Shown: positions 52,210 to 62,011, numbered from the stretch's first letter. The stretch: DNA of 64,000 nucleotides from an uncultured Clostridia bacterium (GCA_944332455.1 CALVJY010000009.1:1-64000), one strand, 5' to 3'. Program-made: numbers and translations. The notes: generated from the sequence alone by a model not told the origin.

Positions 52210-53136
52210 TTACGGCTGATCTTCGTATTCGTCGAAGGGATCCTCCAGCAGGGCGCGGAAGCCCTCGCAGTCCCCGCCTCCGCAGTACAGTTCGGCCCTG
52301 CCTCCCCCAAGCCGGACCAATCCGCCCGAAAACAGGACGTCGGCAAGGTCGGGGCGCTTGGCGGGGCCGGCGGGCAGGTCCCCTCTGGTGCAGATGATCC
52401 TGGGCAGGGTGCAGCTGTCGGAGGCCGGGTCGTAGCAAAAGGCCATGGCGTGGTAGTGCAGGCCGGCTTCGTCCTTGAAGCTGATGTGCCCCAGCACCCC
52501 CACCTTGCCGTTTTTCAGCAGGTGGAGGTCATTGGCCCCTCCCCACTCGTCGGGCAGGAAGGTGTCGAACACGGGGGCCTCGCGCAGCTCGTCCGCGTCG
52601 ATCCAGCCGGCGGGCAGGACCGTTCTGCCGATCCGCCCCAATCCCCCCTTTTTGCCCTGCGGGCGGGTGAAAAAGAGGATCTTGCCCCCCAAAGACAGCA
52701 GGCGGACGTCCTTCATGCGGTCGGGGCCCGTTCCCCAGAAGGCCAGCCTGCGGACCGAGGGGCCCTTGAAAAAGATGGTCCGCCAGTTGATGATCCGCTC
52801 CGGGTCCAGAGGATCCAGGTCGATGTGGGTGCCGCCCACCACCAGCTCCTCGCCCAGGGTGGTGACAAAGGGGTCCTGCACCTGGGCAAGCTGCGGGGCG
52901 TCCGCAAGCAGGGCGTACTCGGCCTCCCCCGTCCGCTCGAAGAAGCAGACCCGGGAGACCTCGCTCCCCCGCCGTTCCACCCGGCCGGCGATCAACGTCC
53001 GGCCCTCGTCCGCAAAGGCCTTGCTGATGTTGTAGACGTCCTCCCCCTCCACGCCGGTGAAGGAGAGTTTTTTTCCCTTGATGACGGGCGATTTCTGCCG
53101 GAAGTCCTCCAGCAGCGCCCTGCAGCTTCTGATCAT
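52210..53136 (-). CDS. DUF1861 (GH130-related) protein
   Basis: A 308-residue protein of the DUF1861 family, a beta-propeller relative of GH130. VYNISKAFADEGRTLIAGRVERRGSEVSRVCFFE, QDPFVTTLGEELVVGGTHI, GPDRMKDVRLLSLGGKILFFTRPQGKKGG, DEWGGANDLHLLKNGKVGVLGHIS and GPAKRPDLADVLFSGGLVRLGGG are diagnostic. Some relatives are mannoside phosphorylases or hydrolases. There is no signal peptide. It follows the permease genes within the same transcript and precedes URO-D copy C. The start is eight bases after AGGAGG. Confidence 0.88.
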   Translation of the reverse strand: MIRSCRALLEDFRQKSPVIKGKKLSFTGVEGEDVYNISKAFADEGRTLIAGRVERRGSEVSRVCFFERTGEAEYALLADAPQLAQVQDPFVTTLGEELVVGGTHIDLDPLDPERIINWRTIFFKGPSVRRLAFWGTGPDRMKDVRLLSLGGKILFFTRPQGKKGGLGRIGRTVLPAGWIDADELREAPVFDTFLPDEWGGANDLHLLKNGKVGVLGHISFKDEAGLHYHAMAFCYDPASDSCTLPRIICTRGDLPAGPAKRPDLADVLFSGGLVRLGGGRAELYCGGGDCEGFRALLEDPFDEYEDQP

Positions 53137-53188
53137 ATCGGGTCCTCCTTTTGGATCTTTCGGAGCAGCCCGGAACCTCTCCGGGCGC

Positions 53189-54085
53189 TCAGGCCTTCAG
53201 GCCGGAGCCGACCAGGCTCTCCACAAAGTTTTTCTGCGCGGCGAAGAAGAACACCAGCACGGGCAGAATGGAGATGACGGTGGCGATGGAAACGTAGTGG
53301 TAGGGCACGATGAAGTCCCGCGACCCGTAGTTGTAGAGGTTTTCGAAGATGCCCACGCTCTGGGCGATGACCTTGTGCTCGTAGTCGTTGGCCCGGATGT
53401 AGAGGGAGGGTCCGTAGACGTCGTTGTAGGTCCCCACGAAGTAGAGGATGATGGTGGTGACGATGACCGAGCGGGAGAGCGGAAGCATCACCCGCAAAAA
53501 GGCGGTGAACTCGTTGGCGCCGTCGATCTTGGCGGCCTCGGCCAGGGAGTCCGGGATGGAGAAGAAGTACTGCCGGAACAGGAAGATGATGGTGATGTCG
53601 GTCCCGAACCAGGCCCCGATCCAGATGGGCACGTAGATGGGGCTGTAGCGGAGATTGAGGTTGACCATGATCTCGTAGAAGGGGATGTTCAGCAGCTCGC
53701 CGGGCAGAAACAGCACCGCGATGAAGGCGGTGAACATGAAGCTGTTCAGCTTGCAGGGGAACTTGGCGAAGGCATAGCCCGCCAGGCTGCAGGTCAGCAA
53801 GATCCCCACCGTCTTGAGGACAAAGATGAACATGGTGTTGAAGAAGTAGCGGAAAAAGTGGTAGTCCTCGTAGTTCCAGACAAAGGAGAGGTTCTCCAGA
53901 AAGTGATTGCCCTGGGGAAAAAGGGTGACCGTGGAGCCGGTGACCTCGTTGAGGTCCTTGAAGCAGGTCATCACCAGGTAGAAAAAGGGAATGAGCACGA
54001 AGATCGAGGCCAGCACCAGCAGGACATAGTTGACGATCTTGCCGCGCAGGTCGTGTTTGCGGTGAAATTTTTTCACTTGTTCCAT
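53189..54085 (-). CDS. Carbohydrate ABC transporter permease (MalG/AraQ type)
   Basis: A 298-residue inner-membrane permease with six hydrophobic segments. The first follows KIVNYVLLVLASIFVLIPFFYLVMTC, and the cytoplasmic EAA loop reads SLAEAAKIDGANEFTAFLRVMLPLSRSVI. The C-terminal end VFFFAAQKNFVESLVGSGLKA is characteristic of the CUT1 MalG subfamily. With the upstream MalF-like permease and binding protein it forms an oligosaccharide importer; the ATPase subunit is not in the window and may be a shared MsmX/UgpC-type protein. The start follows AGGAGGGCGCT. Confidence 0.93.
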   Translation of the reverse strand: MEQVKKFHRKHDLRGKIVNYVLLVLASIFVLIPFFYLVMTCFKDLNEVTGSTVTLFPQGNHFLENLSFVWNYEDYHFFRYFFNTMFIFVLKTVGILLTCSLAGYAFAKFPCKLNSFMFTAFIAVLFLPGELLNIPFYEIMVNLNLRYSPIYVPIWIGAWFGTDITIIFLFRQYFFSIPDSLAEAAKIDGANEFTAFLRVMLPLSRSVIVTTIILYFVGTYNDVYGPSLYIRANDYEHKVIAQSVGIFENLYNYGSRDFIVPYHYVSIATVISILPVLVFFFAAQKNFVESLVGSGLKA

Positions 54086-54094
54086 AGCGCCCTC

Positions 54095-55024
54095 CTACTC
54101 CACGTCCTTGTTCACGTAGAACTTGGACATGATGAATTGCACGGCGGTGAACACCATGATGACCAGGAAGAAGATGTAGGCCAGCGCCGAGGCGTAGCCC
54201 AGCCGCCTTCCCCCGTACTCGGTGTTGAAGGCGATGCGGTAGATCAGCACCGGGAACAGCAGGGTGGAGTTGTTGGGGTTGCCCTCCACGCCGCCGATCA
54301 GGTAGCCGGTGTTGAAGGATTTCAGCCCGTTGATGGTGACCAGCACCACGTTCAGAAAGAGCATGGGCGAGATCATGGGCATGGTGATCGAGAGGAATTT
54401 GCGGGTCTTGGAGGCCCCGTCGATCTCGGCGGCCTCGTACAGCGAGGCCGGCACGTTCTGCAGGGCGGACAGGAAGATCAGCATCTGGATGCCGAATCCC
54501 CAGATGCTCATCAGGATCATGGTCAGAAGGGCGGTGTCCTCGGACTTGAACCACCCCGGCCCCTGGATGCCGAAATTGTCGTACAAAAAGACGTTGATCA
54601 GGCCGGAGTTGGGGTCGAACAGCCCCTTGAAGATGGCCGCCGAGGCAAAGGTGGGAATGACGAAGGGCAAAAACAGGATGATGCGGAACACCCCCACGCC
54701 CTTGACCTTGGAGTTGAGCAGCAGGGCCATGAAGAAGGCGATCACCAGGGTGATCACCCCCGAGCCGAAGGCGTAGATGATGGAGTTGACCAGCGCCTTC
54801 CCCAGCAGGGTCTCGTTGCGGAAAATGCGGATATAGTTGTCCAGCCAGACGACGTTGACGTCCGGCCTGGTCATGGTCTTGTCCGTGAACGAGAGCATCA
54901 GGGTCCGCAGGATGGGATAGAAGTAAAAGAGCAGATACCCGACGATGGGAACGGCTGCGAACATCAGAAAGACCGAAGTGCGGCTTCTTTTGAACTTTTT
55001 CAGCGCCGAAGAAAAACGGTTCAT
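54095..55024 (-). CDS. Carbohydrate ABC transporter permease (MalF/UgpA type)
   Basis: A 309-residue CUT1 permease with six membrane segments. The N-terminal FLMFAAVPIVGYLLFYFYPILRTLMLSF and the EAA loop SLYEAAEIDGASKTRKFLSITMPMISP are typical of the MalF/UgpA subfamily. The ATG at 55024 follows GGAGGTCG; a longer open frame upstream has no family sequence. It is ten bases from the partner permease and about 110 bases from the binding-protein gene. It should import the glycan fragments bound by that protein. Confidence 0.92.
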   Translation of the reverse strand: MNRFSSALKKFKRSRTSVFLMFAAVPIVGYLLFYFYPILRTLMLSFTDKTMTRPDVNVVWLDNYIRIFRNETLLGKALVNSIIYAFGSGVITLVIAFFMALLLNSKVKGVGVFRIILFLPFVIPTFASAAIFKGLFDPNSGLINVFLYDNFGIQGPGWFKSEDTALLTMILMSIWGFGIQMLIFLSALQNVPASLYEAAEIDGASKTRKFLSITMPMISPMLFLNVVLVTINGLKSFNTGYLIGGVEGNPNNSTLLFPVLIYRIAFNTEYGGRRLGYASALAYIFFLVIMVFTAVQFIMSKFYVNKDVE

Positions 55025-55136
55025 GATCGACCTCCGGAAAATCGGGGCCGCCGCCGGTCCGGGCGGGCCGGCGGCAGACCTCAGGGCAAAAGGCCCTTGT
55101 TCCGGGCAAAAGCCCTTGTTTTTTTGTTCAGCGGTT

Positions 55137-56429
55137 TCAGCTGACGGTGGCCAGGTAGTCCTCCGCGGCCTTGGTCGCGGCCTCCGCCCAGGCGTCCACG
55201 TCGGCATAGCCGCCGTTTAAGAAAGTGGCGATGGTGTTGTAGACCGGCGCACCGGCCACGGCCTGGAAGTTGGGATCGGTGGGCAGGACGGCGGACTTCT
55301 CCATCTGGGCGAACACGGCCTCCATGTTCTTGGGGTTGGAGCGCTCCTCGTAGGGAGTGGCCAGCACGTGATCGCGGTAGGTGGTGGTGGGCACCAGACG
55401 GCCCAGGCTGCCGAAGGCGTACTGCCCTTCCTCGGAGAACATGTACATCAGCACCCGGAAGGCCTTTTCCTTGTTCAGGGCTCCGGTGTAGATGCCGTAG
55501 CCCTCCACCGCCAGCTCGGCCCCGATCCCGTCGGGGTTGGAGTCGGCCGTGGGGATCATGGCCACGTTCCAGTTAAAGTTGTCCAGCGCGTTGTAGGAGG
55601 GCCAGTTTCCGGTGTGGCCGCCCAGCTCCATGGCCGTCCTGCGGCTGGCAAAGCCGCCCAGATCCCCCTGGCCCACCGCGGTCGAGCCGGGGTTGGGGGC
55701 GAACTTGTCCGGGCCTTCGGCCTTGTCCTTGAAGAACTGGATGCCCTGTTTGAATGCGGGGGTGTTCAGCGCCAGGTTGCCGGAGGCGTCATAGAAGTCT
55801 CCGCCGAACAGGCGGGCGTAGATGAGGTATTCTCCCCACCAGCCCTGGGTGGTGGAGGCCCCCCACTGGGTGTAGCGGCCGTCCTCCTGCTTGGTCAGCT
55901 TTTTGCCGTTCTCCACGAAGTCGCTCAGCGTCCAGTCGTTGGTGGGATAGGCCAGCTCCTCGGCGTCAAACAGGTCCTCGTTGTAGTACAGCAGGGAGAC
56001 GTTGGCGTTGACGGGCAGCACCAGCTGCTTGCCGTCCCGCACCAGAGATTCGGCCGTGCCGGTCAGGAAGGTGTCCATGAACGCCTGCGCTTCGGCCTCG
56101 CCCCCGAAGTAGTCCTCCATCAGGGGATTCAGGTCCACGAAGTAGTGGGCGATGGAGTCCAGCTGCACGTTGCCGATGAACAGCAGATCGGGGGGATACT
56201 GGGTGTCCATCTGATCCAGCTGATCCACGCCGTACAGAACTTCGATCCGGATGTCCTCGTTTTCGGCCATGAACTTCTGGAAGAAGGGTTCCAGCACGTC
56301 TTCCATTTCGGAGTGCGCGATGATCCGCACGGTCTCCAGCTGCTCGGGATCCCCGCCGCAGCCCGCAAAACTCAGAACGCCGAAGCACATCAAAAGGGCC
56401 AGCATTCCCGCCAAAAGAGTTCTTTTCAT
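55137..56429 (-). CDS. Extracellular sugar-binding lipoprotein of the ABC importer
   Basis: A solute-binding protein of the ABC family 1 type, about 430 residues. The signal peptide ends in lipobox FAGC. The mature chain shows QKFMAENEDIRIEVLYGV, DLLFIGNVQLDSI, VSLLYYNEDLFDAEELAYPTNDWTLSDF and a C-terminal lobe with AVEGYGIYTGALNKEKAFRVLMYMF. It should capture the locus's oligosaccharide for the two permeases downstream. Two ATGs compete: 56438 overlaps the upstream stop (ATGA) but is only one base from GGAG, while 56429 has the right spacing; I favour 56429. Confidence 0.92.
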   Translation of the reverse strand: MKRTLLAGMLALLMCFGVLSFAGCGGDPEQLETVRIIAHSEMEDVLEPFFQKFMAENEDIRIEVLYGVDQLDQMDTQYPPDLLFIGNVQLDSIAHYFVDLNPLMEDYFGGEAEAQAFMDTFLTGTAESLVRDGKQLVLPVNANVSLLYYNEDLFDAEELAYPTNDWTLSDFVENGKKLTKQEDGRYTQWGASTTQGWWGEYLIYARLFGGDFYDASGNLALNTPAFKQGIQFFKDKAEGPDKFAPNPGSTAVGQGDLGGFASRRTAMELGGHTGNWPSYNALDNFNWNVAMIPTADSNPDGIGAELAVEGYGIYTGALNKEKAFRVLMYMFSEEGQYAFGSLGRLVPTTTYRDHVLATPYEERSNPKNMEAVFAQMEKSAVLPTDPNFQAVAGAPVYNTIATFLNGGYADVDAWAEAATKAAEDYLATVS

Positions 56430-56434
56430 GGTTT

Positions 56435-57463
56435 TCATTCTCCTTTTTTCAGATTTTCGCGGATCTCGTCAAAGCTGAGGTCCGCGCAGCAAACGTTCTG
56501 GTCCGCGCCCCCGTAGAACACCCGGACGCCGCCCGGAATGGGGTGACAGCCGGTGACAAAGACCACCGAGGAGAAAAATCCGTTCTTTTCGAATTCCTCC
56601 TCCGGCTCCATCAGGGGAGTCCGGCTCCGCCGTTTGACCTCCAGCGTTCTGCCGTCCAGCACGGCGGCGGCCAGGGCATAGCGATCCCCCCGGTCCGCCC
56701 CGTGATAGAGCAGGAGCCAGTCCTCTCCCCACCGGATGGGGGGACAGCCGGCGCCCACCCGCTTGTCGTCGAAGTATCCCTCCCGGGGCCCGAACAGAAA
56801 ACGATTGTTGCCGAAGTGACAAAGATCCGGGCTCTCGGCCAGCCAGACGGCCAGAGGGCCGAAGGCCGACGCCGAGGGCCGGTGCAGCACGGGAAAGACC
56901 GCCCCCATCCGCTCCGGAAAGATCACTACGTCCTTGTTGTCCGGGCAGAAGGGACGGCCCATCCGTTCGAAGGAGACAAAGTCCCTCGTGCGGCAGATCC
57001 CCGTGACGATGCCGTAGGGCGAGGCCGAGCTGTAGGTGACGAAGGAATCCGCCCCGATCTGTGTGATGCGGGCGTCCTCGATGCCGAAGGCCTCGGCCGG
57101 GCCCTCTCCCTCCAGGGTGGGCTGATCCGCCACCGTGAAGTGTTCGCCGTCCGAGCTTCTGGCCAGACGGAAGTGGGAGCGGGAGGTCAGAAAGGTCCCC
57201 TCCCGGGTCCGGATCACCCGGGGATCGGAGCAGTCGCAGTCGGGGTCGGACTTTCGGAAGGTGCGGATCCCCACCCTGCCGTCCTCCAGCACGGGGACGC
57301 GCACAAGGTCGGAGTCCTCCTGGCGGACCCGCTCAGCCACCCGGACCAAGAGCAAAGTCTCCTCTCCCAGGACCGCAACGCCCGGGTTGAAGGCACCCAC
57401 GACCTCGAAGTCGGGGCGGGAGGGCTTGACGTCCTCGATCCCGATCAGTTTTTTGCGCAGCAT
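56435..57463 (-). CDS. GH130 beta-1,4-mannooligosaccharide phosphorylase-like enzyme
   Basis: A 342-residue GH130 enzyme, the best match of the four here. FNPGVAVLGEETLLLVRVAERVR, SDPRVIRTREGTFLTSRSHFRLARS, GIEDARITQIGADSFVTYSSASPYGIVTGICRTRDFVSFERMG, NKDVVIFPE, VWLAESPDLCHFGN and GCPPIRWGEDWLLLYHGADRGDRYALAAAVLDG are standard family blocks. The Asp in IEDARIT is the expected catalytic acid. These enzymes phosphorolyse beta-1,4-mannobiose or longer to mannose-1-phosphate. No signal peptide. It starts after GAAGGAGGGGAGATC. Exact chain-length preference is unknown. Confidence 0.9.
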   Translation of the reverse strand: MLRKKLIGIEDVKPSRPDFEVVGAFNPGVAVLGEETLLLVRVAERVRQEDSDLVRVPVLEDGRVGIRTFRKSDPDCDCSDPRVIRTREGTFLTSRSHFRLARSSDGEHFTVADQPTLEGEGPAEAFGIEDARITQIGADSFVTYSSASPYGIVTGICRTRDFVSFERMGRPFCPDNKDVVIFPERMGAVFPVLHRPSASAFGPLAVWLAESPDLCHFGNNRFLFGPREGYFDDKRVGAGCPPIRWGEDWLLLYHGADRGDRYALAAAVLDGRTLEVKRRSRTPLMEPEEEFEKNGFFSSVVFVTGCHPIPGGVRVFYGGADQNVCCADLSFDEIRENLKKGE

Positions 57464-57742
57464 GATCTCCCCTCCTTCGGGTCATTGAAACAGATTTTTC
57501 TTTTTTGGGAAGGCGGCACCCGACCCTGTCTTTGGCGCCGGGCAGCCCCTTTCTTGGACAGCTGAGCAGCCCTGTTTTTGGCGGCCGGTCAGTCCTTGTC
57601 TTTGCCGGCCGGGCGGATCGTCCGGCAGGCAGGTGACGTACGGCCCGCTCCGGCCTCGTCTTGAGAGGCCGGGCGGTCTTTGCGTCCGATCCGTTCGATC
57701 AAAGGTTTTTCGTCCCGACTGTCTTTCCTTTCGGGAAGGCGG
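57464..57742. repeat. Degenerate GGC/GTC-rich repeats between a lipoprotein gene and the GH130 gene
   Basis: Units resembling CTTTGGCGCCGGGCAGCCC, TTTTTGGCGGCCGGTCAGTCC, CTTTGCCGGCCGGGCGG and CTTGAGAGGCCGGGCGG recur about every 35-45 bases. No reading frame with a ribosome site lies here. A palindromic GCCGGCCGGGC-like core may fold, but no terminator is clear. Confidence 0.65.
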
Positions 57743-59770
57743 TCAGTCCACGTAGTAGAAGGTCAGCGAACGGATGTTGATATAGCCGTAGGGCGCGGCG
57801 TCCAGCGGGGTGGAGCCGTACTGGAAGTCCAGATTGAGTTCCACGGTGCCGTCCGGATTGGCCACGGCATTGTCGATGGCGGTCTTGAAGGTGTCCTTGT
57901 CGCGGTAGTGGTCCACGTCGATGACGAAGGCGCCGGCCTGCTTGGGCCCGGTCCGGTCCTCCTTGTTCCCCTCCAGAATGTTGGTGTAGGCAAAGCCCTC
58001 GTCCGTCCAGTAGTCGGTGTACCAATCGCCATTGATGCGCAGGAAGCGGACGTTCAGCCAGGCATAGGATTCCTCGACCTCCAGCAGCACCATGACGTTG
58101 CGGTTGAAGTCGATGACCACGCGGTCCTCCTCTTCCTTGGCGTTGGTGTACACCCGGATGTTGGGCTGGGCGAAGTGATGCCCGGTTTCGGCGTTGGTCA
58201 GCTGCAGCTTGAGCAGGCCGTCCTCGACCACCTGGTTGTAGTCGTCCTGCCGCTCGTGGATGGAGGTGATCTCGTTCAGGGCCTCGGCGTCGAGGTAGGC
58301 CCCGATGCCGGAAGCGTCGATCAGGTTGACCTGCACGCGGGCGGCCGTGACGGCGGTCTGATCGGTCCAGACCACCACCAGCTGGTAGGAGCCGGTCTCC
58401 TTGACCCCGTCGGTCACAAAGGGCAGGGCCAGGGTGCAGCCGTACTCGTCCCCGGTCTGGGTCAGGGCCTGATTGCGGGCCAGGCGGTAGATCTTGTCTC
58501 CGGCGATCTTGTAGATGCTGACCGTGGCGGTGTTGGCCTGTGCGGTCATGGTCTCGTTGTTGACGGCCAGACGGAGGGGCAGCGCGCCCTCGAGCTCGGC
58601 CGCGGCGTCCGCGTCCGCGTCGGCGTAGGCGTTCAGGTAGGTGACGGCATTGCCGAACACGTACAATTTGGCAAAGTCGGCCTGCCCGCCGGCCTCGGCC
58701 TGCTGGGCCTCCAGCACCGTCCCGGCCAGGATCTGCCGGACGTTTTCGTCGACGTCGGCGACCTCATCGGCAAAGGAGAGGGACTCGAAGTAATCCTTGA
58801 TGCCCGCGGCGCTGTCGATGCTGCCGCGGACCTCCACCTGAAGGGTCACCCGCTTGGAGACGTCGGCCTGGGGCATGGCGTAAACGCTGACCGGACCGGA
58901 GGTGACGCCTTCGAAGGAGAGCAATCCTTCCTCGGTGACCGTGACGGCGGGATCCGTGGACTGCCAGCGGACGGCGGTGTTTTCGAAGCCGTCGGGGAAG
59001 ACGGGGGTCAGCTGCACGCTCTCGTCCCCTACCTTTTTGGCGGCCTCGCCGGTCATGTCGGACTGGGCCAGCGAGAAGGATGTCAGGGTCTTTTCCGACA
59101 GCTCCTCGATCTCCAGCGAGGAGAACTTCAGGGCCTTTGCCTCGCTCCCGCCCAGGGAGAAGCACCAGATGTCGATGGTGACGTTGATGGATTCGCCCTC
59201 AAATTTCAGGGTGCCGATCAGGGGATCCCCCTCGGCCAGGGTCTGCCCGTCCGGGCCCCTGTCGCCGACCTTCCAGATCAGGCGCTGGTTGTCCGCGGCC
59301 GTGGCGTAGTTTTTGACCGTGTCCTTGACGTTGACCGAGAAGTCGCCGGAAAGGTCGGTGTACTCGTTGGAGAGCAGATAGGCCGAATTGGAATCCGAGT
59401 AGCCGGCAAAGCGCATCTTCAGGATCATGGCCGTGTTCGCGGTGGTCTCGAAGCCCTCGAAGGTCAGATAGACCTCCTTGGAAAAGTCCACCCGAACGGC
59501 GGGCGAGATCACGCCTCCGTAGGCCTGGGCGGTCTCGGTGGAGGTCACCTTGACCTTGCCGTCCTCGACCTCGGCCTTTCCGGCCGCCTGAGAGGCGCCC
59601 CAGCGGGCGATCTCCTCGGGGGTGTACAGCTTGTCCTCCGGCTCCTCGACGGAGCTTTCGGGGGGCGGAGCCTCCGAACTTTCGTCCGCCGGCTCGCCGC
59701 AGGCGGTCAATGCCAGGCCGCACAGCATCAGCACGGCGAGGACAAAGGCCCAGAATCTCTTTGCTTTCAT
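57743..59770 (-). CDS. Large uncharacterised lipoprotein with Ig-like module
   Basis: A 675-residue lipoprotein (lipobox LTAC, Cys24), then a Pro/Ser/Glu linker. Residues about 50-200 look like a beta-sandwich (AWGA..EVYLTFEGFETTANTAMILKMRFAGY), about 235-320 resemble a bacterial Ig-like fold (LTPVFPDGFENTAVRWQSTDPAVTVTEEGLLSFEGVTSGPV), and the C-terminal 180 residues repeat a sandwich pattern (FNRNVMVLLEVEESYAWLNVRFLRINGDW). The shape suggests a surface glycan-binding protein feeding the ABC importer. No catalytic family is recognised. It starts after GAGGAAAAAAGG and precedes the GH130 gene by about 280 bases. Confidence 0.82.
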   Translation of the reverse strand: MKAKRFWAFVLAVLMLCGLALTACGEPADESSEAPPPESSVEEPEDKLYTPEEIARWGASQAAGKAEVEDGKVKVTSTETAQAYGGVISPAVRVDFSKEVYLTFEGFETTANTAMILKMRFAGYSDSNSAYLLSNEYTDLSGDFSVNVKDTVKNYATAADNQRLIWKVGDRGPDGQTLAEGDPLIGTLKFEGESINVTIDIWCFSLGGSEAKALKFSSLEIEELSEKTLTSFSLAQSDMTGEAAKKVGDESVQLTPVFPDGFENTAVRWQSTDPAVTVTEEGLLSFEGVTSGPVSVYAMPQADVSKRVTLQVEVRGSIDSAAGIKDYFESLSFADEVADVDENVRQILAGTVLEAQQAEAGGQADFAKLYVFGNAVTYLNAYADADADAAAELEGALPLRLAVNNETMTAQANTATVSIYKIAGDKIYRLARNQALTQTGDEYGCTLALPFVTDGVKETGSYQLVVVWTDQTAVTAARVQVNLIDASGIGAYLDAEALNEITSIHERQDDYNQVVEDGLLKLQLTNAETGHHFAQPNIRVYTNAKEEEDRVVIDFNRNVMVLLEVEESYAWLNVRFLRINGDWYTDYWTDEGFAYTNILEGNKEDRTGPKQAGAFVIDVDHYRDKDTFKTAIDNAVANPDGTVELNLDFQYGSTPLDAAPYGYINIRSLTFYYVD

Positions 59771-59859
59771 CCTTTTTTCCTCCTGTTTTCGGCGGGATGC
59801 CGCCGTTATTTGTCTGGTCCCCCGGGTTAATGTTTGTCTCCGCCCGGGCTTTTATGCGG

Positions 59860-62001
59860 TCAGGCCCTGCGGAGCCGGATGACCGCCGTATCCCAACTGC
59901 CGCTTTGGGTTTGGATCTCCACCTTCAGCTCGCCTTCGTAGAACTGATTGATGAACTGCACCGGAGTGACGTCCCAGTTCCGGCCGCCCTCGAGGTGGCT
60001 TCCCGGCACGAACAGCCAGTCCTCCTGCGCGGGAGGCTGGAACTCAAAGACGTCCAACCTTTCTCCCTCGTACAGCGTTTTGCCGTTGAAGGAGAGGGTC
60101 ATGCCGGTCACGGGGTCGCCCTCCTGCAGGTCGAAGGAGAACTCCACCCGGGTGGGGCTGTCCGCGGGCACCACGGTCTTGGGCACGGTCAGGTTTTCGA
60201 TGTTGACCGCGCACCGGTCGGTGCGGACCAGCGGGATCCCGTCCACAAAGAGCATCCCCCCTTCCTCCGTCCGCTCGCCGTCGGCGGGCAGCACGGCCAG
60301 GATGACGCTTCCCGAAGCGGGCAGGACGATCTCGGCCGCCCCCTCCGTCCGGGGCACCAGCACCCGGTTCGTCACGGTGTCGAAGAGGCAGACGTCCCGG
60401 CCGAAATCCACCGTCAGCGTCTTTTCCTCCCCGTAGGGATTGTAGTAGAGGTAGTGCTGGAAATCTCCGGCGGCGCCGAAGTCGTCGGCCCGGGTCAGAT
60501 CGATCCGGAGGATCTGTTCGATCTCGGTCTGCCGCACCAGCCCGCCGAAGATGCCGGCGTGGGCGGAGCCGTAGATGCCGAAGTCGGTCTTTCCCCAGCC
60601 GTAGACGGTGGGATCTCCCATGGCGTAGGGGCTCTTGCCGGCGTAGTTCCGGCGCACCCCCTCGTAGGCCAGGGCCCCGTTGGGATCGGCGGCCGCCGAC
60701 ACGCCGTACTGCGACTGCTGGTCGGCCGGCAGGGTAAAGTTGTAGAACAGTCTGGCGCTGTTGACGGCGTGCAGGAACCACTTGCCCACATCGTCGGCAA
60801 AGCGGGCGTCGTAGCGGAGCAGCGGGGCCAGGGTGGAGCCGATGTGGAAGGTGTTCATGGCGAAGGCGTAGGCCGATTCGTAATTGTTCCCCCAATTGTC
60901 ATAGGCCATCAGCCCGTAGGCGTCGTAGTCCCCCCACTTGCCGTTGACCACCCCGCTGGGGCGGTAGTCGTCCTCGGAGTCGAAGATGTTGTTGACGAAC
61001 TTCTGCACGTTGTAGCGGGTGCCGTGGGCAAAGTTCATGTAGGCCGCGCAGTACCCGAGGTAGTCGATGAGGATCTCGTAGTTCTGATTCTTCATCTCCT
61101 GCTCGCAGTAGTCCACGTACTCGCGGGCGGCGTCCAGGTAGCCTTGCTTCCCGGTCAGGTTGAAGGCGTTCAGCAGAATGAAGGCCGCGCCGGGATTGGG
61201 CGGCTCCACCCACCGCGAAAGGGTGGGCCGCATGGAGAAGAAGTCAAAGGAAGTCCAGGCGAATCTGCCCAGCCCGTCGTCGTAGAAGTAGTCCAGGGCC
61301 TCCGCCCACTTGTCCGCCCCCTCCAGGATGATGGCCCTGGCGTCGGCGTCGGTCAGCCCGGCCAGGTTGTGGATGCGGGCGTAGAGGATCTGCGGATAGA
61401 GCTCGTACCAGAAGCTCGCCCCCGTGGTGCCGTTCATGCGGTTGAGGATGAAGCCCTCGCTGCTGTAAAAGCTCTTGAGCATGTCCACGAAGTCGTAGGT
61501 GTAAACTGTCCCGTCCGCCCCCGTGAAGGTCTGGGCGGTCTTGTCGATGCCGGACAGCATGGCGCCGTACACCGCCGCCAGCGTGGTCACCCCCTCGGGA
61601 GAGCCGCCGCCGTTGATGCCGATGGTACCGTTGCCGCTGTCGTCCACGTGCCCCAGATACGACGGCACGCCGAAGGCCCTGCCCTCGTAGTACTTGTTTT
61701 TGACCTCGGGGATCCAGTAGCCCACCGGGGCATAAGTGGGGTTTTCCGAAACCCAGTCGGTCTCCGCGAAATCGGGATCTTTGGCAAAGTCGAACAGCAC
61801 CGCGTCCAGATCGCGGGCGATTTTCCGGTAGTCGGTGTAGACGTAGCTGTCCGGCCGGTCGGGCATTTTGTCGATCTGATTGATGTTCTTGCTCACCTTG
61901 GCCGAAGCGCCCTCAAAGTCTGAAATCGTCATCTTTCCCCCTCCGCAGCCCGAAAGCAGCAGCAGTCCGCCCAAAATCAGGGCCGTCCATCTCTTTTTCA
62001 T
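59860..62001 (-). CDS. Large uncharacterised lipoprotein, paralogue 1
   Basis: A 713-residue lipoprotein (lipobox LLSGC, Cys19) unrelated to any family I know. The first 480 or so residues are helix-rich with many Trp/Tyr, suggesting an (alpha/alpha) toroid as in glycosidases and polysaccharide lyases. The strongest blocks, shared with the neighbouring paralogue, are WGDYDAYGLMAYDN, YAFAMNTFHIGSTLAPLLRYDARF, ADDVGKWFLHAVNSARLFYN and ALAYEGVRRNYAGKSPYAMGD. The last 190 residues are beta-strands like a carbohydrate-binding or Ig-like domain. A surface glycanase or lyase role is inferred only from shape and location in the sugar locus. Confidence 0.82.
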   Translation of the reverse strand: MKKRWTALILGGLLLLSGCGGGKMTISDFEGASAKVSKNINQIDKMPDRPDSYVYTDYRKIARDLDAVLFDFAKDPDFAETDWVSENPTYAPVGYWIPEVKNKYYEGRAFGVPSYLGHVDDSGNGTIGINGGGSPEGVTTLAAVYGAMLSGIDKTAQTFTGADGTVYTYDFVDMLKSFYSSEGFILNRMNGTTGASFWYELYPQILYARIHNLAGLTDADARAIILEGADKWAEALDYFYDDGLGRFAWTSFDFFSMRPTLSRWVEPPNPGAAFILLNAFNLTGKQGYLDAAREYVDYCEQEMKNQNYEILIDYLGYCAAYMNFAHGTRYNVQKFVNNIFDSEDDYRPSGVVNGKWGDYDAYGLMAYDNWGNNYESAYAFAMNTFHIGSTLAPLLRYDARFADDVGKWFLHAVNSARLFYNFTLPADQQSQYGVSAAADPNGALAYEGVRRNYAGKSPYAMGDPTVYGWGKTDFGIYGSAHAGIFGGLVRQTEIEQILRIDLTRADDFGAAGDFQHYLYYNPYGEEKTLTVDFGRDVCLFDTVTNRVLVPRTEGAAEIVLPASGSVILAVLPADGERTEEGGMLFVDGIPLVRTDRCAVNIENLTVPKTVVPADSPTRVEFSFDLQEGDPVTGMTLSFNGKTLYEGERLDVFEFQPPAQEDWLFVPGSHLEGGRNWDVTPVQFINQFYEGELKVEIQTQSGSWDTAVIRLRRA

Positions 62002-62011
62002 GGCTCTCTCC